From the NCBI GenBank assembly GCA_019240525.1, contig JAFAYE010000001.1, positions 593,300 to 657,299 of the forward strand: a stretch of 64,000 nucleotides of DNA. Reading direction: 5' to 3'. Source of the stretch: Candidatus Eremiobacterota bacterium (lineage in GTDB: Bacteria > Vulcanimicrobiota > Vulcanimicrobiia > Vulcanimicrobiales > Vulcanimicrobiaceae). The position numbers and the translations under genes are program-made. How positions within the stretch are numbered: position 1 is the first letter of the stretch; each line of letters starts with the position of its first letter. Of this stretch, positions 9,174-18,418 are shown piece by piece. The notes beneath the pieces were generated by a model that was not told the origin of the DNA, ran no database searches, and saw only the letters and a program-made list of their open reading frames with translations.

Positions 9174-9186
9174 CGTAAAGCGATAT

Positions 9187-9525
9187 ATGGAAACCGATCT
9201 TTCTGTCTTCGTCGAACCGGCGCTGCTCATTCTTATCAGCCTGGCTGACCGACCGAAACACGGCTATTCGATCATGCAAGACGTCCAGGAAATGACTGGA
9301 TGGGCGATGCGACCGGGCACGCTCTACGGCGCGCTCGGCCGCATGGGGCGCGTCGGCTGGATCGAGGAAACGAAGAGTGAAGATTACCGTCGCCGGCCTT
9401 ACGCGTTGACTAGCGACGGCCAAGCCGAGTTGGCACGTCAACTCGCCATTTTGAACACGCTCGCGCAAACCGGCCTGAAACGAAGCAAGAAACTTTCTAA
9501 GACTCGGAGGATACTCTCGCAATGA
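9187..9525 (+). CDS. PadR family transcriptional regulator
   Basis: A 112-aa protein from ATG 9187. An upstream ATG at 9127 would place the palindrome inside the coding region, so the internal start is preferred. The winged helix is clear: LLILISLADRPKHGYSIMQDVQE, then MRPGTLYGALGRM and GWIEETKSEDYRRRPYALTSDG (the wing). PadR proteins are dimeric repressors, often of detoxification genes, and respond to small molecules. The stop overlaps the start of the VOC-family gene by four bases (ATGA), which suggests that the pair is cotranscribed and coupled. Confidence 0.9.
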   Translation: METDLSVFVEPALLILISLADRPKHGYSIMQDVQEMTGWAMRPGTLYGALGRMGRVGWIEETKSEDYRRRPYALTSDGQAELARQLAILNTLAQTGLKRSKKLSKTRRILSQ

Positions 9526-9902
9526 ACGATGCTCTTTCGACCAAACAACAGTACAACGTCAGTTTCGTAACGGTTATCGTGGCTGACATGCAGCGTTCCA
9601 TCGACTTTTATACGAAGAAGCTTGGCCTGCCGCTCAAGACGCGTTACGGCGATCACTTTGCGATTGTCGAAGCGCCGGGCGTTACGATTGGCCTGCATCC
9701 CGCAAAGGATGGAGGCGCAGCGCCAGGCACGCTTTCGATCGGTCTGGGAGTCAGCGACGTCGCAGCAAGTCGCGAAGAGCTCCAAGGTCGCGGCCTCGCG
9801 TTCGATGGCGATATCGTCGCCGACCCGCCGATGCGATTTGCATTCTTGCGCGACCCCGACGGCGCGCAACTCTATCTCGCCGAACAGAGCGAGTGGGTAT
9901 AG
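9522..9902 (+). CDS. VOC family protein (glyoxalase/bleomycin resistance fold)
   Basis: A 126-aa protein with the paired beta-alpha-beta-beta-beta modules of the vicinal-oxygen-chelate superfamily: VSFVTVIVADMQRSIDFYTKKLGL at the N-terminus, then SIGLGVSDVAASREELQGRGL and FAFLRDPDGAQLYLAE at the C-terminus. Members are metal enzymes or drug-binding proteins; substrate unknown. Translational coupling to PadR suggests that it is a direct target of that repressor, possibly for detoxification. Confidence 0.85.
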   Translation: MNDALSTKQQYNVSFVTVIVADMQRSIDFYTKKLGLPLKTRYGDHFAIVEAPGVTIGLHPAKDGGAAPGTLSIGLGVSDVAASREELQGRGLAFDGDIVADPPMRFAFLRDPDGAQLYLAEQSEWV

Positions 9903-9911
9903 CCGCAGCGC

Positions 9912-11432
9912 TTGATTCTCGGGAAAAGCCGGTTGTGGGCATCAATTGGCTTCGCATTGTTCGGCATCGGATTGCTGCTCAGAGCGGCGCTCTACTTCCC
10001 GCCGGCCATGTTTCAGATCGACTCGGACGCCGTGCTTTCGGGCCTGTGTGCGTTTCGAATTGCCGATGGGCAGTATCCGGCATTTTTTCCCGGCGGTACA
10101 CGCTTGAGCGCCGCCAGTTGCTACGTCGCCGCCGCCTACTTTCATCTCTTTGGCGCGGGACGTGCCGGCTTAGCTCTGACCGCGCTGACGTGGGCCGCGC
10201 TTTACCTTGCGTTTACGCTGCTGTTTCTTCGCGCGATGCTGGGACCGAGGCTCGCCTGTCTAGGATTTCTCTTTGCAATCGTGCCGTCGGAACAGTTCAT
10301 GACCGTCACCTATGCGCCATGGGGATATGGCGAGATCGTGGCTTCGTGCGCCGCAACGCTCTGGTTAGCAACCCTTTGGCGAAATACGGCGGCGCTGTGG
10401 CAGCGGTTCTGTTTCGGACTGAGCGTGGGGCTCGGCTTCTGGTTTTCAATGGAGACGCTGATGATTTCGCTGCCCGCGATCGCGTGGGTTGCGCTCAAGC
10501 GGCGCGACGCAACCGTTGAAGAAGGCGGCCCGGCATTTCTCGGCGCGATGGTGGGCGCGATACCGTTCTTGGCCGGTAACGTTACGCACGGCTTTCCTTC
10601 GCTGACGCAGAACTGGGCGTCGCGGCCAACGTCGAGCATCGCGCAAGCCTGGGCCAATGGTGTTTGGCTGACAACCTACCTGATTCCAAAGCTGCTCTTC
10701 CGATCGTCGGGATGGTGGTCGGAAACAACGCTGCTCATCGTCGCCTACGCGTTCGTCGCCGCCGGCTTCGTATTGGCGGTCCGACGCAGGAGAGAGAATT
10801 CGCGTTTTGCGCATGATTCGCGTGACACGGCGACGCTTCTTCTCCTCGTGCTGGCGGCGTGTTTGTTGATCTTCAGCTTTTCACAAGCCGGAACGAGCCG
10901 TGGCTGGACCGTGCGATATATCGCGCCATTGTACGTCGTCGTGCCGCTCTTCTGCGCGCTCGGAATCGAAGCTCTTTGGACGTGGAGCAAAGCGTTGTCG
11001 GTTGGCGTTGTCGCCGCGCTGCTCGTCCCCAACTTGCTGCTGTATGGCTTACCCGGGAGCGCCACGCGTGCGGAGCTGACGGCGGAGCTGTCGAACGACG
11101 TGCACCTTCGCGATATCCTTGCCCGGGATGGCATTCGGATGGTGTACGGCGATTACTTTTGGGTTTATCACTTGAACTTCGATAGCGACGAGCGCATCGC
11201 CGGCGTCCCGTCGGTGCGCGCCGTCGACTACTTCGACTATGGCGGAGAGCTGGGAACCTCGACCGTCCGCTGGGCGTTGCTCGGCGGCCTCGACGAAGTG
11301 CGCCGATTCGCTCGAGTGGCGTCGGCGCACGGGACGTTGACCCCTGACGGCGACCTTTGGGTCTTCATCGCGGACCGTCCCACGGCAAACGCGGCGCAAC
11401 TCATAACGACGCTTCGAAGAGCCAGCAACTAA
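9912..11432 (+). CDS. GT-C fold glycosyltransferase-like membrane protein
   Basis: A 506-aa polytopic protein starting at TTG 9912, nine bases after the VOC gene. About ten hydrophobic segments fill the first 390 residues, followed by a soluble C-terminal domain. The first periplasmic loop has the acidic pair MFQIDSDAVLSG, the position of the metal-binding Asp motif in GT-C/GT39-type mannosyltransferases. The family transfers sugars from polyprenyl-phosphate donors; neither donor nor acceptor can be named here. It may belong to the padR transcript. A terminator follows directly. Confidence 0.65.
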   Translation: MILGKSRLWASIGFALFGIGLLLRAALYFPPAMFQIDSDAVLSGLCAFRIADGQYPAFFPGGTRLSAASCYVAAAYFHLFGAGRAGLALTALTWAALYLAFTLLFLRAMLGPRLACLGFLFAIVPSEQFMTVTYAPWGYGEIVASCAATLWLATLWRNTAALWQRFCFGLSVGLGFWFSMETLMISLPAIAWVALKRRDATVEEGGPAFLGAMVGAIPFLAGNVTHGFPSLTQNWASRPTSSIAQAWANGVWLTTYLIPKLLFRSSGWWSETTLLIVAYAFVAAGFVLAVRRRRENSRFAHDSRDTATLLLLVLAACLLIFSFSQAGTSRGWTVRYIAPLYVVVPLFCALGIEALWTWSKALSVGVVAALLVPNLLLYGLPGSATRAELTAELSNDVHLRDILARDGIRMVYGDYFWVYHLNFDSDERIAGVPSVRAVDYFDYGGELGTSTVRWALLGGLDEVRRFARVASAHGTLTPDGDLWVFIADRPTANAAQLITTLRRASN

Positions 11433-11459
11433 AAAGACCCCGCTGAGAGCGAGGTCTTT
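11433..11459. terminator. bidirectional terminator
   Basis: AAAGACCCCGCT pairs with AGCGAGGTCTTT with one mismatch around a three-base loop, between the convergent glycosyltransferase-like and lipoprotein genes. Confidence 0.7.
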
Positions 11460-11483
11460 ATTTGCGTATAGTGCGTGGCCGCT

Positions 11484-12671
11484 TTAGGTGCTGCAGACTC
11501 CCTGCGGGCTCGTGAACGTCCCTTCGAACGAATACAAGCCGCCGGTACCGGTCGACGGCGTGCGGTAGAACCACGAGAAGAACGCAAGCTCCTGCGGATG
11601 GTAGGTGAACCCGTGATATTGGACCGTGAAATCCGTGCCGGTCAGCGGATCGCCAACTTCGAAATTATATTGACAGCCGCCGACTTGCCCGACGTGGCCC
11701 CATCCAGGTGTCGCGTTGTTGAGAAACGGATCGTTGATCAGCTCGCCGAGCTCGTGCGTCCAGACGCTGATATCTTCGATCGGCACGTTGAAGATGCCCG
11801 GATCGTTGTACGTTCCCACCGAATAGGGCACGTAACCGGTGTAACGCTGCATCAGCGAATGGTATCCGATGATGCAACAGCCGCCCTTATACGTGAAGAA
11901 CGTGTTGTACGTGAGCATAACCGGAATCTGCGCCCCGCTCGTATAGGTGGAGGCGATGTTCTGCACGATGAGATTGTATTCGTTGAGCCGTATCGTGCCT
12001 ATCCGGTGCGATTTACCACTGCAAACACCGGCGAACGTCTTCGAGTGACGCGGAGCGTTGACGTAGACGATAATCGGAGTGGTCGCCCCCCGCAGCCGCG
12101 TGTGATAGTGCGAGCCTTTGAGAATCGTCCAGAATTCCGCGCGTTGAAATCCGTCGTTGACCTGCGTCTTGCCAACGTCGACGCCGTTCGAAATCAACTC
12201 CGTATTATGAAAATTGGGTCCCCGGAAGAAGCGGTTTGCCACTGGAACGGTGTCGCCGCAACCCGGCTGCCGTGGATCGAGCACGGTTCCATCGGGAAAC
12301 GTGAGGACCAGAACGATCGGCACGTATCGAAGGAACGTCGTCTTGTCGCTCTTCGTCGGGTCTTTCCCGGCAATGATGTACTGGTAGGTGTTTCCGTCGA
12401 GCGGCGACTTCACCGAACCGCTAAAGAACGGAATCGTATTGCCATACGCTTCTTGCCGTTTGAGGTCGGCGAGATCGATGGCGTGCGCAAACGGCAAGGT
12501 GGCATATTTCGGCGCCCAATGATACGCGTCGGCGAGACTGCGGTCACCGGCGGTGCGCACAATTTGATTCGTTGTTGAGGTTTGCCCGGGCATCGACCCG
12601 GTTTGACCGCCACAGGCGGTCAACATTGCGGCGACAGCTAAAACCGCCGCCGTCTTGCTGTAAGTAAACAA
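11484..12671 (-). CDS. lipoprotein with HExxE metalloprotease-like motif
   Basis: A 395-aa lipoprotein: signal peptide to the lipobox LTAC, followed by a Gly/Ser/Thr-rich spacer. No family is certain. Near the C-terminus ISVWTHELGELINDPF contains HELGE followed by an Asp-Pro. This arrangement resembles the HExxE...DP segment of bacterial EXORDIUM/phosphate-induced-like proteins, which look like inactive or atypical metallopeptidases. Several Cys pairs (GGCCIIGYH, PGCGD) suggest an extracytoplasmic location. A surface hydrolase is possible but not shown. Confidence 0.6.
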   Translation of the reverse strand: MFTYSKTAAVLAVAAMLTACGGQTGSMPGQTSTTNQIVRTAGDRSLADAYHWAPKYATLPFAHAIDLADLKRQEAYGNTIPFFSGSVKSPLDGNTYQYIIAGKDPTKSDKTTFLRYVPIVLVLTFPDGTVLDPRQPGCGDTVPVANRFFRGPNFHNTELISNGVDVGKTQVNDGFQRAEFWTILKGSHYHTRLRGATTPIIVYVNAPRHSKTFAGVCSGKSHRIGTIRLNEYNLIVQNIASTYTSGAQIPVMLTYNTFFTYKGGCCIIGYHSLMQRYTGYVPYSVGTYNDPGIFNVPIEDISVWTHELGELINDPFLNNATPGWGHVGQVGGCQYNFEVGDPLTGTDFTVQYHGFTYHPQELAFFSWFYRTPSTGTGGLYSFEGTFTSPQGVCST

Positions 12672-12753
12672 GAGAGTCCTCCAGTTTCCAAAAAACGGCT
12701 ATACCACGCCCCCATCGGGCAGACCTATTGGCAAGGCCATAAACGGGTGGTAC

Positions 12754-14922
12754 GTGAACTCTTGGGCGATGAATTTGCCGACTCGGTCCGTCCTTTTTAT
12801 CCTCACCATCGCCCTCGTCGCTGCGACAGCGCCGGCACCGCCTCCGCCGCCCGCCGTGCGCAATGTGACGACCGTGTATTACGGCGTCTCCGTGCCCGAC
12901 CCGTACCGCTATTTCGAGGATTCAAAGGATCCGGGACTGGCCAACTACTTTCGCGAGCAGAGCAGCTACACGCGACAAATTCTCGACGCATTGCCGGGCC
13001 GAGAGGCGCTAGCCAAACGAATCGCCCAACTCGACAACGGCAATGAGAGCCTCGACACCGTGCGGATCGTCGGCTCGTATTACTTTTACCTCAAACGCGC
13101 GGCAGGAGCGAACACCACGAAGCTCTACCGCCGGCGCATTGCCGGTGGCCCGGAACGTCTGGTATTCGATCCGGATACCTTTGCGCGCTCGCCGATGCAA
13201 CACTACACGTTCGATTACTACTCCATATCGCCCGACGGCCGTTATGCCGCGATCGGGACCGCCGAAGGCGGTTCGGAGAACACCGTATTGCACGTGGTCG
13301 ACGTGCGCGACGGACGCTTGCTGTCGGACGTCATCGAGCGCGCCGTTTATTTAGATCCGCAGTGGCTCAGCGATTCGCGCTCGTTCTATTATTTTCGAAC
13401 CCCGGATCTCGGCCCCAATGCGCCGCAAAGCGCGCGCGACACCCAAGGAGTGGTTCGACTGCACGTACTGGGTCGCAGCCCGGATCTCGATCCGGCGATT
13501 TTCGGCTACGGCTTGTCGGCGGCGATTCCGTTCGCCCCCGAAGATGCAGCGATCGTCAACGTGTCGCCCAGGACGACTTGGGCGGTTGCCGCGATCTATC
13601 ACGGCGTGCAGAACGAAATTGCGCTCTATGCGGCGCCCGCCTCGCAGGCCATCAACGGCCACGCACCTTGGCGCAAAATAGTCGGTTACGAAGATGACGT
13701 CACGGCTTTCGAAGTCGTCAACAACACGCTCTATTTGAGCTCGCATCTGAATGCTTCCCGTCACCGCATCCTGGCCGTGGACTTGCGTAACCCGTCGCTC
13801 GCAAATGCTCGTGAGGCGGTCGCCCAAAGCCGAAGCGTCATCGAAGCGCTCAGCCTCGCGGCCGACGGGATCTATCTTCAAGACCTCGACGGCGGAATCT
13901 CCAAACTGCGACGCCTTGCGATTAATTCCGATGGCACGCCGGGAAAGATCACCGATATCGCTTTACCGTTTGCCGGAACGATTTCGGAGACCGCGACGGA
14001 TCCGCTGCGAGCCGGTGCGACGTTCGACATGCAGTCGTGGACGAAATCCCCGTTGTGGTATCGCGTTTCAAGCACCAATTCGGTGAGCGACACGGGCCTT
14101 CGCAAGAAATCAGCGGTCGACTATTCCGGAATCATGGCCCGGGAAGTCTTTGCCCAGAGTTCGGACGGGACAAAGGTGCCGCTCTCGATCGTCATGCGCG
14201 CCAATACCGCGCTCGACGGTACAAATCGGGCGCTCGTAGACGGTTACGGTGCGTACGGAATTTCGATCTCGCCGGCATTCAGCCCGACGCGCCTGGCCTG
14301 GCTGGAGCGCGGCGGCATTTTCGCCGAGTGCCACGTTCGCGGCGGCGGCGAGTTTGGTGAAGACTGGCACTTTGCGGCGCATATCGCCACCAAGCAGCGA
14401 ACCATTGACGATTTCATCGCGTGCGCACGCTATCTTCTGGATAACCGATACACGACGTCGGCGCGCCTCGCCGGCTCGGGAACGAGTGCGGGCGGCGTTA
14501 CGATTGGCAACGCCATCGTTCAGCATCCCGAGCTTTTCGCCGCGGCGCTCGACGTCGTGGGCGATACGAATCCGACTCGCGACGAATTTGCCGAAGGCGG
14601 CCCCGCCAACATTCCCGAGTTCGGAAGCGTTACCGATCCGGTCGGATTCAAGGCCCTCTACGAGACCGATCCCTACATTCACATACGCGACGGGGTCGCG
14701 TATCCGGCGGTTCTCGCCATTACCGGGGCAAACGATCCGCGCGTCGCTCCGTGGATCGTCGCAAAGTTCGCGGCGCGTTTACAAGCGGCGACGTCGAGCG
14801 GGAAGCCGGTGTTGTTGCGCGTGGACTACGACGCGGGCCACGGCAACCTCGGGGCGTCTCGCGCGCAAACGCAGTCGCTCATCACCGATGAATACGCGTT
14901 CCTGCTCTGGCAACTCAGCTGA
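12754..14922 (+). CDS. S9A prolyl oligopeptidase family serine peptidase
   Basis: A 722-aa protein. The GTG 12754 start is used here; ATG 12769 would also give a good signal peptide. An N-terminal signal (NLPTRSVLFILTIALVAA) is followed by a Pro-rich stretch. The propeller begins YYGVSVPDPYRYFED, the usual S9A opening. The C-terminal hydrolase domain carries nucleophile S578 in GSGTSAGGV (the family consensus is GGSNGG, here altered to GTSAGG), D661 in GANDPRV and H696 in DAGHGN. The family cleaves proline-containing oligopeptides. Here the enzyme is exported, which suits peptide scavenging. Confidence 0.9.
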   Translation: MNSWAMNLPTRSVLFILTIALVAATAPAPPPPPAVRNVTTVYYGVSVPDPYRYFEDSKDPGLANYFREQSSYTRQILDALPGREALAKRIAQLDNGNESLDTVRIVGSYYFYLKRAAGANTTKLYRRRIAGGPERLVFDPDTFARSPMQHYTFDYYSISPDGRYAAIGTAEGGSENTVLHVVDVRDGRLLSDVIERAVYLDPQWLSDSRSFYYFRTPDLGPNAPQSARDTQGVVRLHVLGRSPDLDPAIFGYGLSAAIPFAPEDAAIVNVSPRTTWAVAAIYHGVQNEIALYAAPASQAINGHAPWRKIVGYEDDVTAFEVVNNTLYLSSHLNASRHRILAVDLRNPSLANAREAVAQSRSVIEALSLAADGIYLQDLDGGISKLRRLAINSDGTPGKITDIALPFAGTISETATDPLRAGATFDMQSWTKSPLWYRVSSTNSVSDTGLRKKSAVDYSGIMAREVFAQSSDGTKVPLSIVMRANTALDGTNRALVDGYGAYGISISPAFSPTRLAWLERGGIFAECHVRGGGEFGEDWHFAAHIATKQRTIDDFIACARYLLDNRYTTSARLAGSGTSAGGVTIGNAIVQHPELFAAALDVVGDTNPTRDEFAEGGPANIPEFGSVTDPVGFKALYETDPYIHIRDGVAYPAVLAITGANDPRVAPWIVAKFAARLQAATSSGKPVLLRVDYDAGHGNLGASRAQTQSLITDEYAFLLWQLS

Positions 14923-14938
14923 CCTGTTCGCGAGGCGA

Positions 14939-15178
14939 CTACTTCGGCTTTGCGACGTAGCGAAACTGCCCCGGCGCCCACGCGCAGAGGCTTCCGTCGT
15001 TCATAACGAACGATTCAAATCCGTCCACTTCGGGATTGAAATCCGCATTGTGGACCTTCGTCGCGGGCCAATCTACCGAGGGATCTTGACGCGCCGCGGC
15101 GCGAGCCTTGCTGTTCGAGAACTGCGGCGACTTTGCCAGCGCATTGAGCGCCAACGCAAGCTCCTTTGCGGCGGGCAT
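14939..15178 (-). CDS. small hypothetical protein
   Basis: A 79-aa ORF convergent with the S9 peptidase gene. The N-terminal half is Ala/Lys-rich and helical. The C-terminal half (FNPEVDGFESFV, DGSLCAWAPGQFRYVAKPK) reads like a small folded domain with one Cys. No ribosome site stands out before ATG 15178 and no family was recognised. The protein-like composition and the absence of an overlapping alternative gene favour a real gene. Confidence 0.45.
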   Translation of the reverse strand: MPAAKELALALNALAKSPQFSNSKARAAARQDPSVDWPATKVHNADFNPEVDGFESFVMNDGSLCAWAPGQFRYVAKPK

Positions 15179-15279
15179 TCGACCATCGTTCTCTACGGGT
15201 GAACGCTTCTACTTCAGCGATCCTCCGCGGGAACCGTCCGAAACGAAACAAGCGGTGCGGCGCGCCCGTAGTTGGGGTG

Positions 15280-16002
15280 ATGGAAATCGAAATCCAAGCG
15301 TTGACGAAACGCTATCGCAGCGTCGTCGCCGTCAGCGATTTCAGCTTGCGACTCGGCCCCGGTATTCTCGGACTGCTCGGTCCCAACGGTGCCGGCAAGT
15401 CGACGCTCATGCGCATGCTCGCAACGGTTACGCGTCCGACGAGCGGTACGATTCTGCTCGACGGAATCGACATCGTAAAATCGCCCGACCGGGTGCGTCG
15501 CACGCTCGGATATCTGCCGCAGGATTTCGGGGTCTATCCGCATCTCAATGCCGTCGAGTTCCTCGAGTATATCGCCGCCCTCAAGGGGCTCGATCGCCGC
15601 ACGTCGCGCGAACGCATCGAACGACTGCTGGAGATGGTCAACCTCACGCCGGCCAAGCATCGCCAGCTGGGAGGCTACTCCGGGGGCATGCGTCAGCGCG
15701 TCGGGATTGCGCAGGCGCTGCTCAACGATCCGACGTTGCTGATCGTCGACGAACCGTCGGCCGGACTGGACCCCGAGGAGCGCGTTCGATTCCGAAATTT
15801 GCTGCGAGATCTCTCCGGCGATCGGATCATCATTCTTTCCACGCATATCTGCTCGGACGTGGAAACGACCGCAAGCGACGTTGCGATCGTCGGCGGCGGC
15901 AAGTTACTCAAGCGCGGATCGCCCGCGTCGCTGACCAATGGTTCGGGTTCGCTCGAAAACGCCTACTTACGAACGGTCGCTGCGGCGAAGGGCAACGCTT
16001 GA
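15280..16002 (+). CDS. ABC-2 type transporter ATP-binding protein
   Basis: A 240-aa ATPase starting at ATG 15280 (MEIEIQALTKRYRS); the in-frame extension upstream is not protein-like. Walker A GPNGAGKST, the Q-loop (YLPQDFGVYPHL), signature YSGGMRQRVGIAQAL, Walker B LLIVDEPSAGLD and the switch His (STHICSD) are all present. It powers an exporter with the downstream permease, whose TTG start overlaps its TGA (TTGA). The exported substrate is unknown. Confidence 0.92.
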   Translation: MEIEIQALTKRYRSVVAVSDFSLRLGPGILGLLGPNGAGKSTLMRMLATVTRPTSGTILLDGIDIVKSPDRVRRTLGYLPQDFGVYPHLNAVEFLEYIAALKGLDRRTSRERIERLLEMVNLTPAKHRQLGGYSGGMRQRVGIAQALLNDPTLLIVDEPSAGLDPEERVRFRNLLRDLSGDRIIILSTHICSDVETTASDVAIVGGGKLLKRGSPASLTNGSGSLENAYLRTVAAAKGNA

Positions 16003-17549
16003 GCGCAGCTCGCGTCGTCTTGAGCGTTGCGCGCGCCGATTTCTTCGAACGCTCGCGCCGTTATCAATATCTTGCGACGCTGGTCGTTACGCTTGTCGCC
16101 GGCATTTTCTTCGTGCCCCCGCGCGGGGCGAATTACGTGGCGTTCACCGTTGATGGCTACCGTGGCATCTACAACTCGGCGTGGATGGGAGCGATGATGG
16201 CGATGCTAGCCACGACCGCGCTCTCGCTCTTTGGCTTCTATCTCGTTAAGAGCGCCATTGCCGTCGACCGCGCTACTCGCGTTGGCGAGATCGTGGCCTC
16301 AACCCGTGCCTCGAGACTTGAATATATCGGCGGAAAGTGGCTTGGCAACGTTGCAGTACTCACGTCGCTGACGCTTCTGCTTATGGCGGATGCCGTCATC
16401 ATGCAACTGGTTCGCGGCGAAGATCGCACGATCGACCTGATTGCGATCGCATCGCCCTTCCTGGTGGTTTTGCTCCCCGTTATCTTGCTCGTTTCGGCCG
16501 TGGCCGTCTTGTTCGAAGCGATACAGTTTCTGCGAGGCGGTGCGGGGAACGTCACGTACTTTTTCCTCTGGATTGCGGGTCTGAGTCTCGGCGCGGCACC
16601 CGCGTCGAAAATTCCGTCGCCGTGGAACGATCCACTAGGGATTATGGCGGTGGGTCAACAGATCAACGGCGCGCTTGCAAAGATTGCTCCGCACATTCAT
16701 AAAGACGTTGATTTGCTGCTGGGCGGGAGTCGGAGCACAGAACGCTACTTCGTGTGGCACGGCTTTGCGTGGAGCGCGGCCGATGTTGCCGGCCGCCTCA
16801 TCTGGTGTTTGGTAGCCTTCGCTATCGTGGTTCTCGCCGCGCGACTTTTCGATCGTTTCGCCGACGGCGCGCAACCAACGCGCGAACGCGCGGCGAAGCC
16901 CTGGCAGTCGGCGCTGGCGCGAACCGCCGAACGCGTCTCGGCACCGATCTTCGACCGTCTCTTCGCCGGCGACTTTGGCGCGCTGGTTTTGGCGGAGTTG
17001 CGACTGATGCTCAAAGGATCGAATATCTGGTGGTACGTTGTCGCAATCGGCCTGTGGATCGCGACGCTCGTCTCTCCGGCGACGGCGCAGAGTGCGCTGC
17101 TCGATTTGGCCTGGCTGTGGCCGATTTTAAAATGGTCGCAAATTGGAACGCGCGAGTGTGCCTTTAACACCGAAGGCTTCGTCTTTCCCTCGCTGCAGCC
17201 ACTGCGCCGCCAGTACGTCGCGATGTGGATCTCCGGCATCGCGCTCGCGCTCTTGATGGGAAGCGGCTCGATCGTGCACTGGCTGATTGCCGCCGATTGG
17301 ATCGCCGTGGCGGCGGTCGTGGCCGGCGCTGTCTTCGTGCCAACGCTTGCACTCGCGTGCGGCGCGATCTCGGGCACAAGCCGACTCTTCGAAATCGTTT
17401 ACCTCGTTCTGTGGTACGTCGGCCCGATGAACAACGTGCCGGATTTGGACTTCACGCGGCCTTCGGGTGTGCCAATGGCGATGACCGCAACCGTTGTGCT
17501 CGCCGTGGTCGCCTTCGCGATGCGCCGGATTCGCCTACGCAGCGCTTAG
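15999..17549 (+). CDS. ABC-2 type transporter permease
   Basis: A 516-aa polytopic protein. The reading frame is open far upstream, but TTG 15999 overlaps the ATPase stop and immediately precedes a typical membrane-protein start (ARVVLSVARADFFERSRRYQY). About ten to twelve hydrophobic segments follow in two halves separated by a hydrophilic stretch (FADGAQPTRERAAKPWQ). The layout matches a fused two-unit ABC-2 exporter subunit. No known substrate-specific family could be assigned. Confidence 0.85.
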   Translation: MSAARVVLSVARADFFERSRRYQYLATLVVTLVAGIFFVPPRGANYVAFTVDGYRGIYNSAWMGAMMAMLATTALSLFGFYLVKSAIAVDRATRVGEIVASTRASRLEYIGGKWLGNVAVLTSLTLLLMADAVIMQLVRGEDRTIDLIAIASPFLVVLLPVILLVSAVAVLFEAIQFLRGGAGNVTYFFLWIAGLSLGAAPASKIPSPWNDPLGIMAVGQQINGALAKIAPHIHKDVDLLLGGSRSTERYFVWHGFAWSAADVAGRLIWCLVAFAIVVLAARLFDRFADGAQPTRERAAKPWQSALARTAERVSAPIFDRLFAGDFGALVLAELRLMLKGSNIWWYVVAIGLWIATLVSPATAQSALLDLAWLWPILKWSQIGTRECAFNTEGFVFPSLQPLRRQYVAMWISGIALALLMGSGSIVHWLIAADWIAVAAVVAGAVFVPTLALACGAISGTSRLFEIVYLVLWYVGPMNNVPDLDFTRPSGVPMAMTATVVLAVVAFAMRRIRLRSA

Positions 17550-17597
17550 GCAAAGCGCGAGGACGAGGCAGCCCTTTGCCTGAATCGCCTTAAGAGT

Positions 17598-18317
17598 ATG
17601 AAGAAAAGCATTAGTTTCGTCGTTCTTATTGCCACGATGATAGGTGCACCGGCATTCGCTCTGGCCGCCGGCGCGACACCAACACCGGCGCCGACCGCGG
17701 CGCCGCCCGCCTCGCCTTCCGAGCAACAGTTCGTTGCATCGGTCACGACCGATCTTCAGCACCGCTTTCCCACAACAACCGCGGCTGCCGCTGCCGGATA
17801 TTTTCAATACACGGTCGAGGACCAAACCGGTGCGATCAGTTGGGTGAACACTCGCTATTGGCAGAGCGACGCCACGCATCCAAGCCAGCTTTGGTATGAC
17901 GTCCGCGGTCGCCTTATCGGTGCCGACTTCTCGGTACTGCAAAGCAACTCGGCCACGCGTCCGCAAGTGTGGGGAATATCGCCGTCGCGCTACCTCGATT
18001 TTTCGCCCAGGCACGTGCATTTTGCAATTCGAACCGCATCGGGACTTCAATACGGCGGCGTCGGCGCGAAGACCATGGCCAAAGTGGGCGGCTCGGTCAA
18101 CAATCCGACCGCTAACGACATTTACAAGATCAGCAAACTCAAGCGCTGGACGGTTTTGGGCATTTCGGCACCGCGTTCGGTAAGCGACGTCGCGTTCGTT
18201 TTTGCCTTTCCGGCAATCTGGGATTTGCAAGTGTGGCTCGTGCCGAATCCGCTCGGCGCCTTCGCCGAACATAATCCCAACGTGATCCCGAGCGCCGCCG
18301 CAAAGGACCAAGACTAA
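17598..18317 (+). CDS. exported protein of unknown function
   Basis: A 239-aa protein with a clean signal peptide (KKSISFVVLIATMIGAPAFALAAG) followed by a Pro/Thr/Ala-rich linker. The rest is a soluble domain with GYFQYTVEDQTGAISWVN and SPRHVHFAIRTASGLQYGG. The second motif holds His residues that could bind a ligand, but no family is recognised. It starts 48 bases after the ABC permease and may be the last gene of that transcript. Confidence 0.7.
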   Translation: MKKSISFVVLIATMIGAPAFALAAGATPTPAPTAAPPASPSEQQFVASVTTDLQHRFPTTTAAAAAGYFQYTVEDQTGAISWVNTRYWQSDATHPSQLWYDVRGRLIGADFSVLQSNSATRPQVWGISPSRYLDFSPRHVHFAIRTASGLQYGGVGAKTMAKVGGSVNNPTANDIYKISKLKRWTVLGISAPRSVSDVAFVFAFPAIWDLQVWLVPNPLGAFAEHNPNVIPSAAAKDQD

Positions 18318-18319
18318 GA

Positions 18320-18357
18320 CGGGCGCTGCGACGCGCCCGGCGGCCTCAGACTTTTTT
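18320..18357 (+). terminator. possible terminator
   Basis: CGGGCGC and GCGCCCG pair around TGCGA-type bases, and a six-T run follows after 12 bases. The spacing is longer than ideal, so this is tentative. Confidence 0.4.
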
Positions 18358-18418
18358 CATCGGCTTGGCTTACGCTCTTCGCATCGTCACCCTCATACAA
18401 TACAAAGGAGAGCGTCTT

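Noticed and set aside
15108-15998. Long N-terminal extension of the ABC permease reading frame
   Set aside because: It is antisense-like Arg/Ser-rich sequence overlapping the ATPase gene in another frame; the TTG at 15999 fits as the start.
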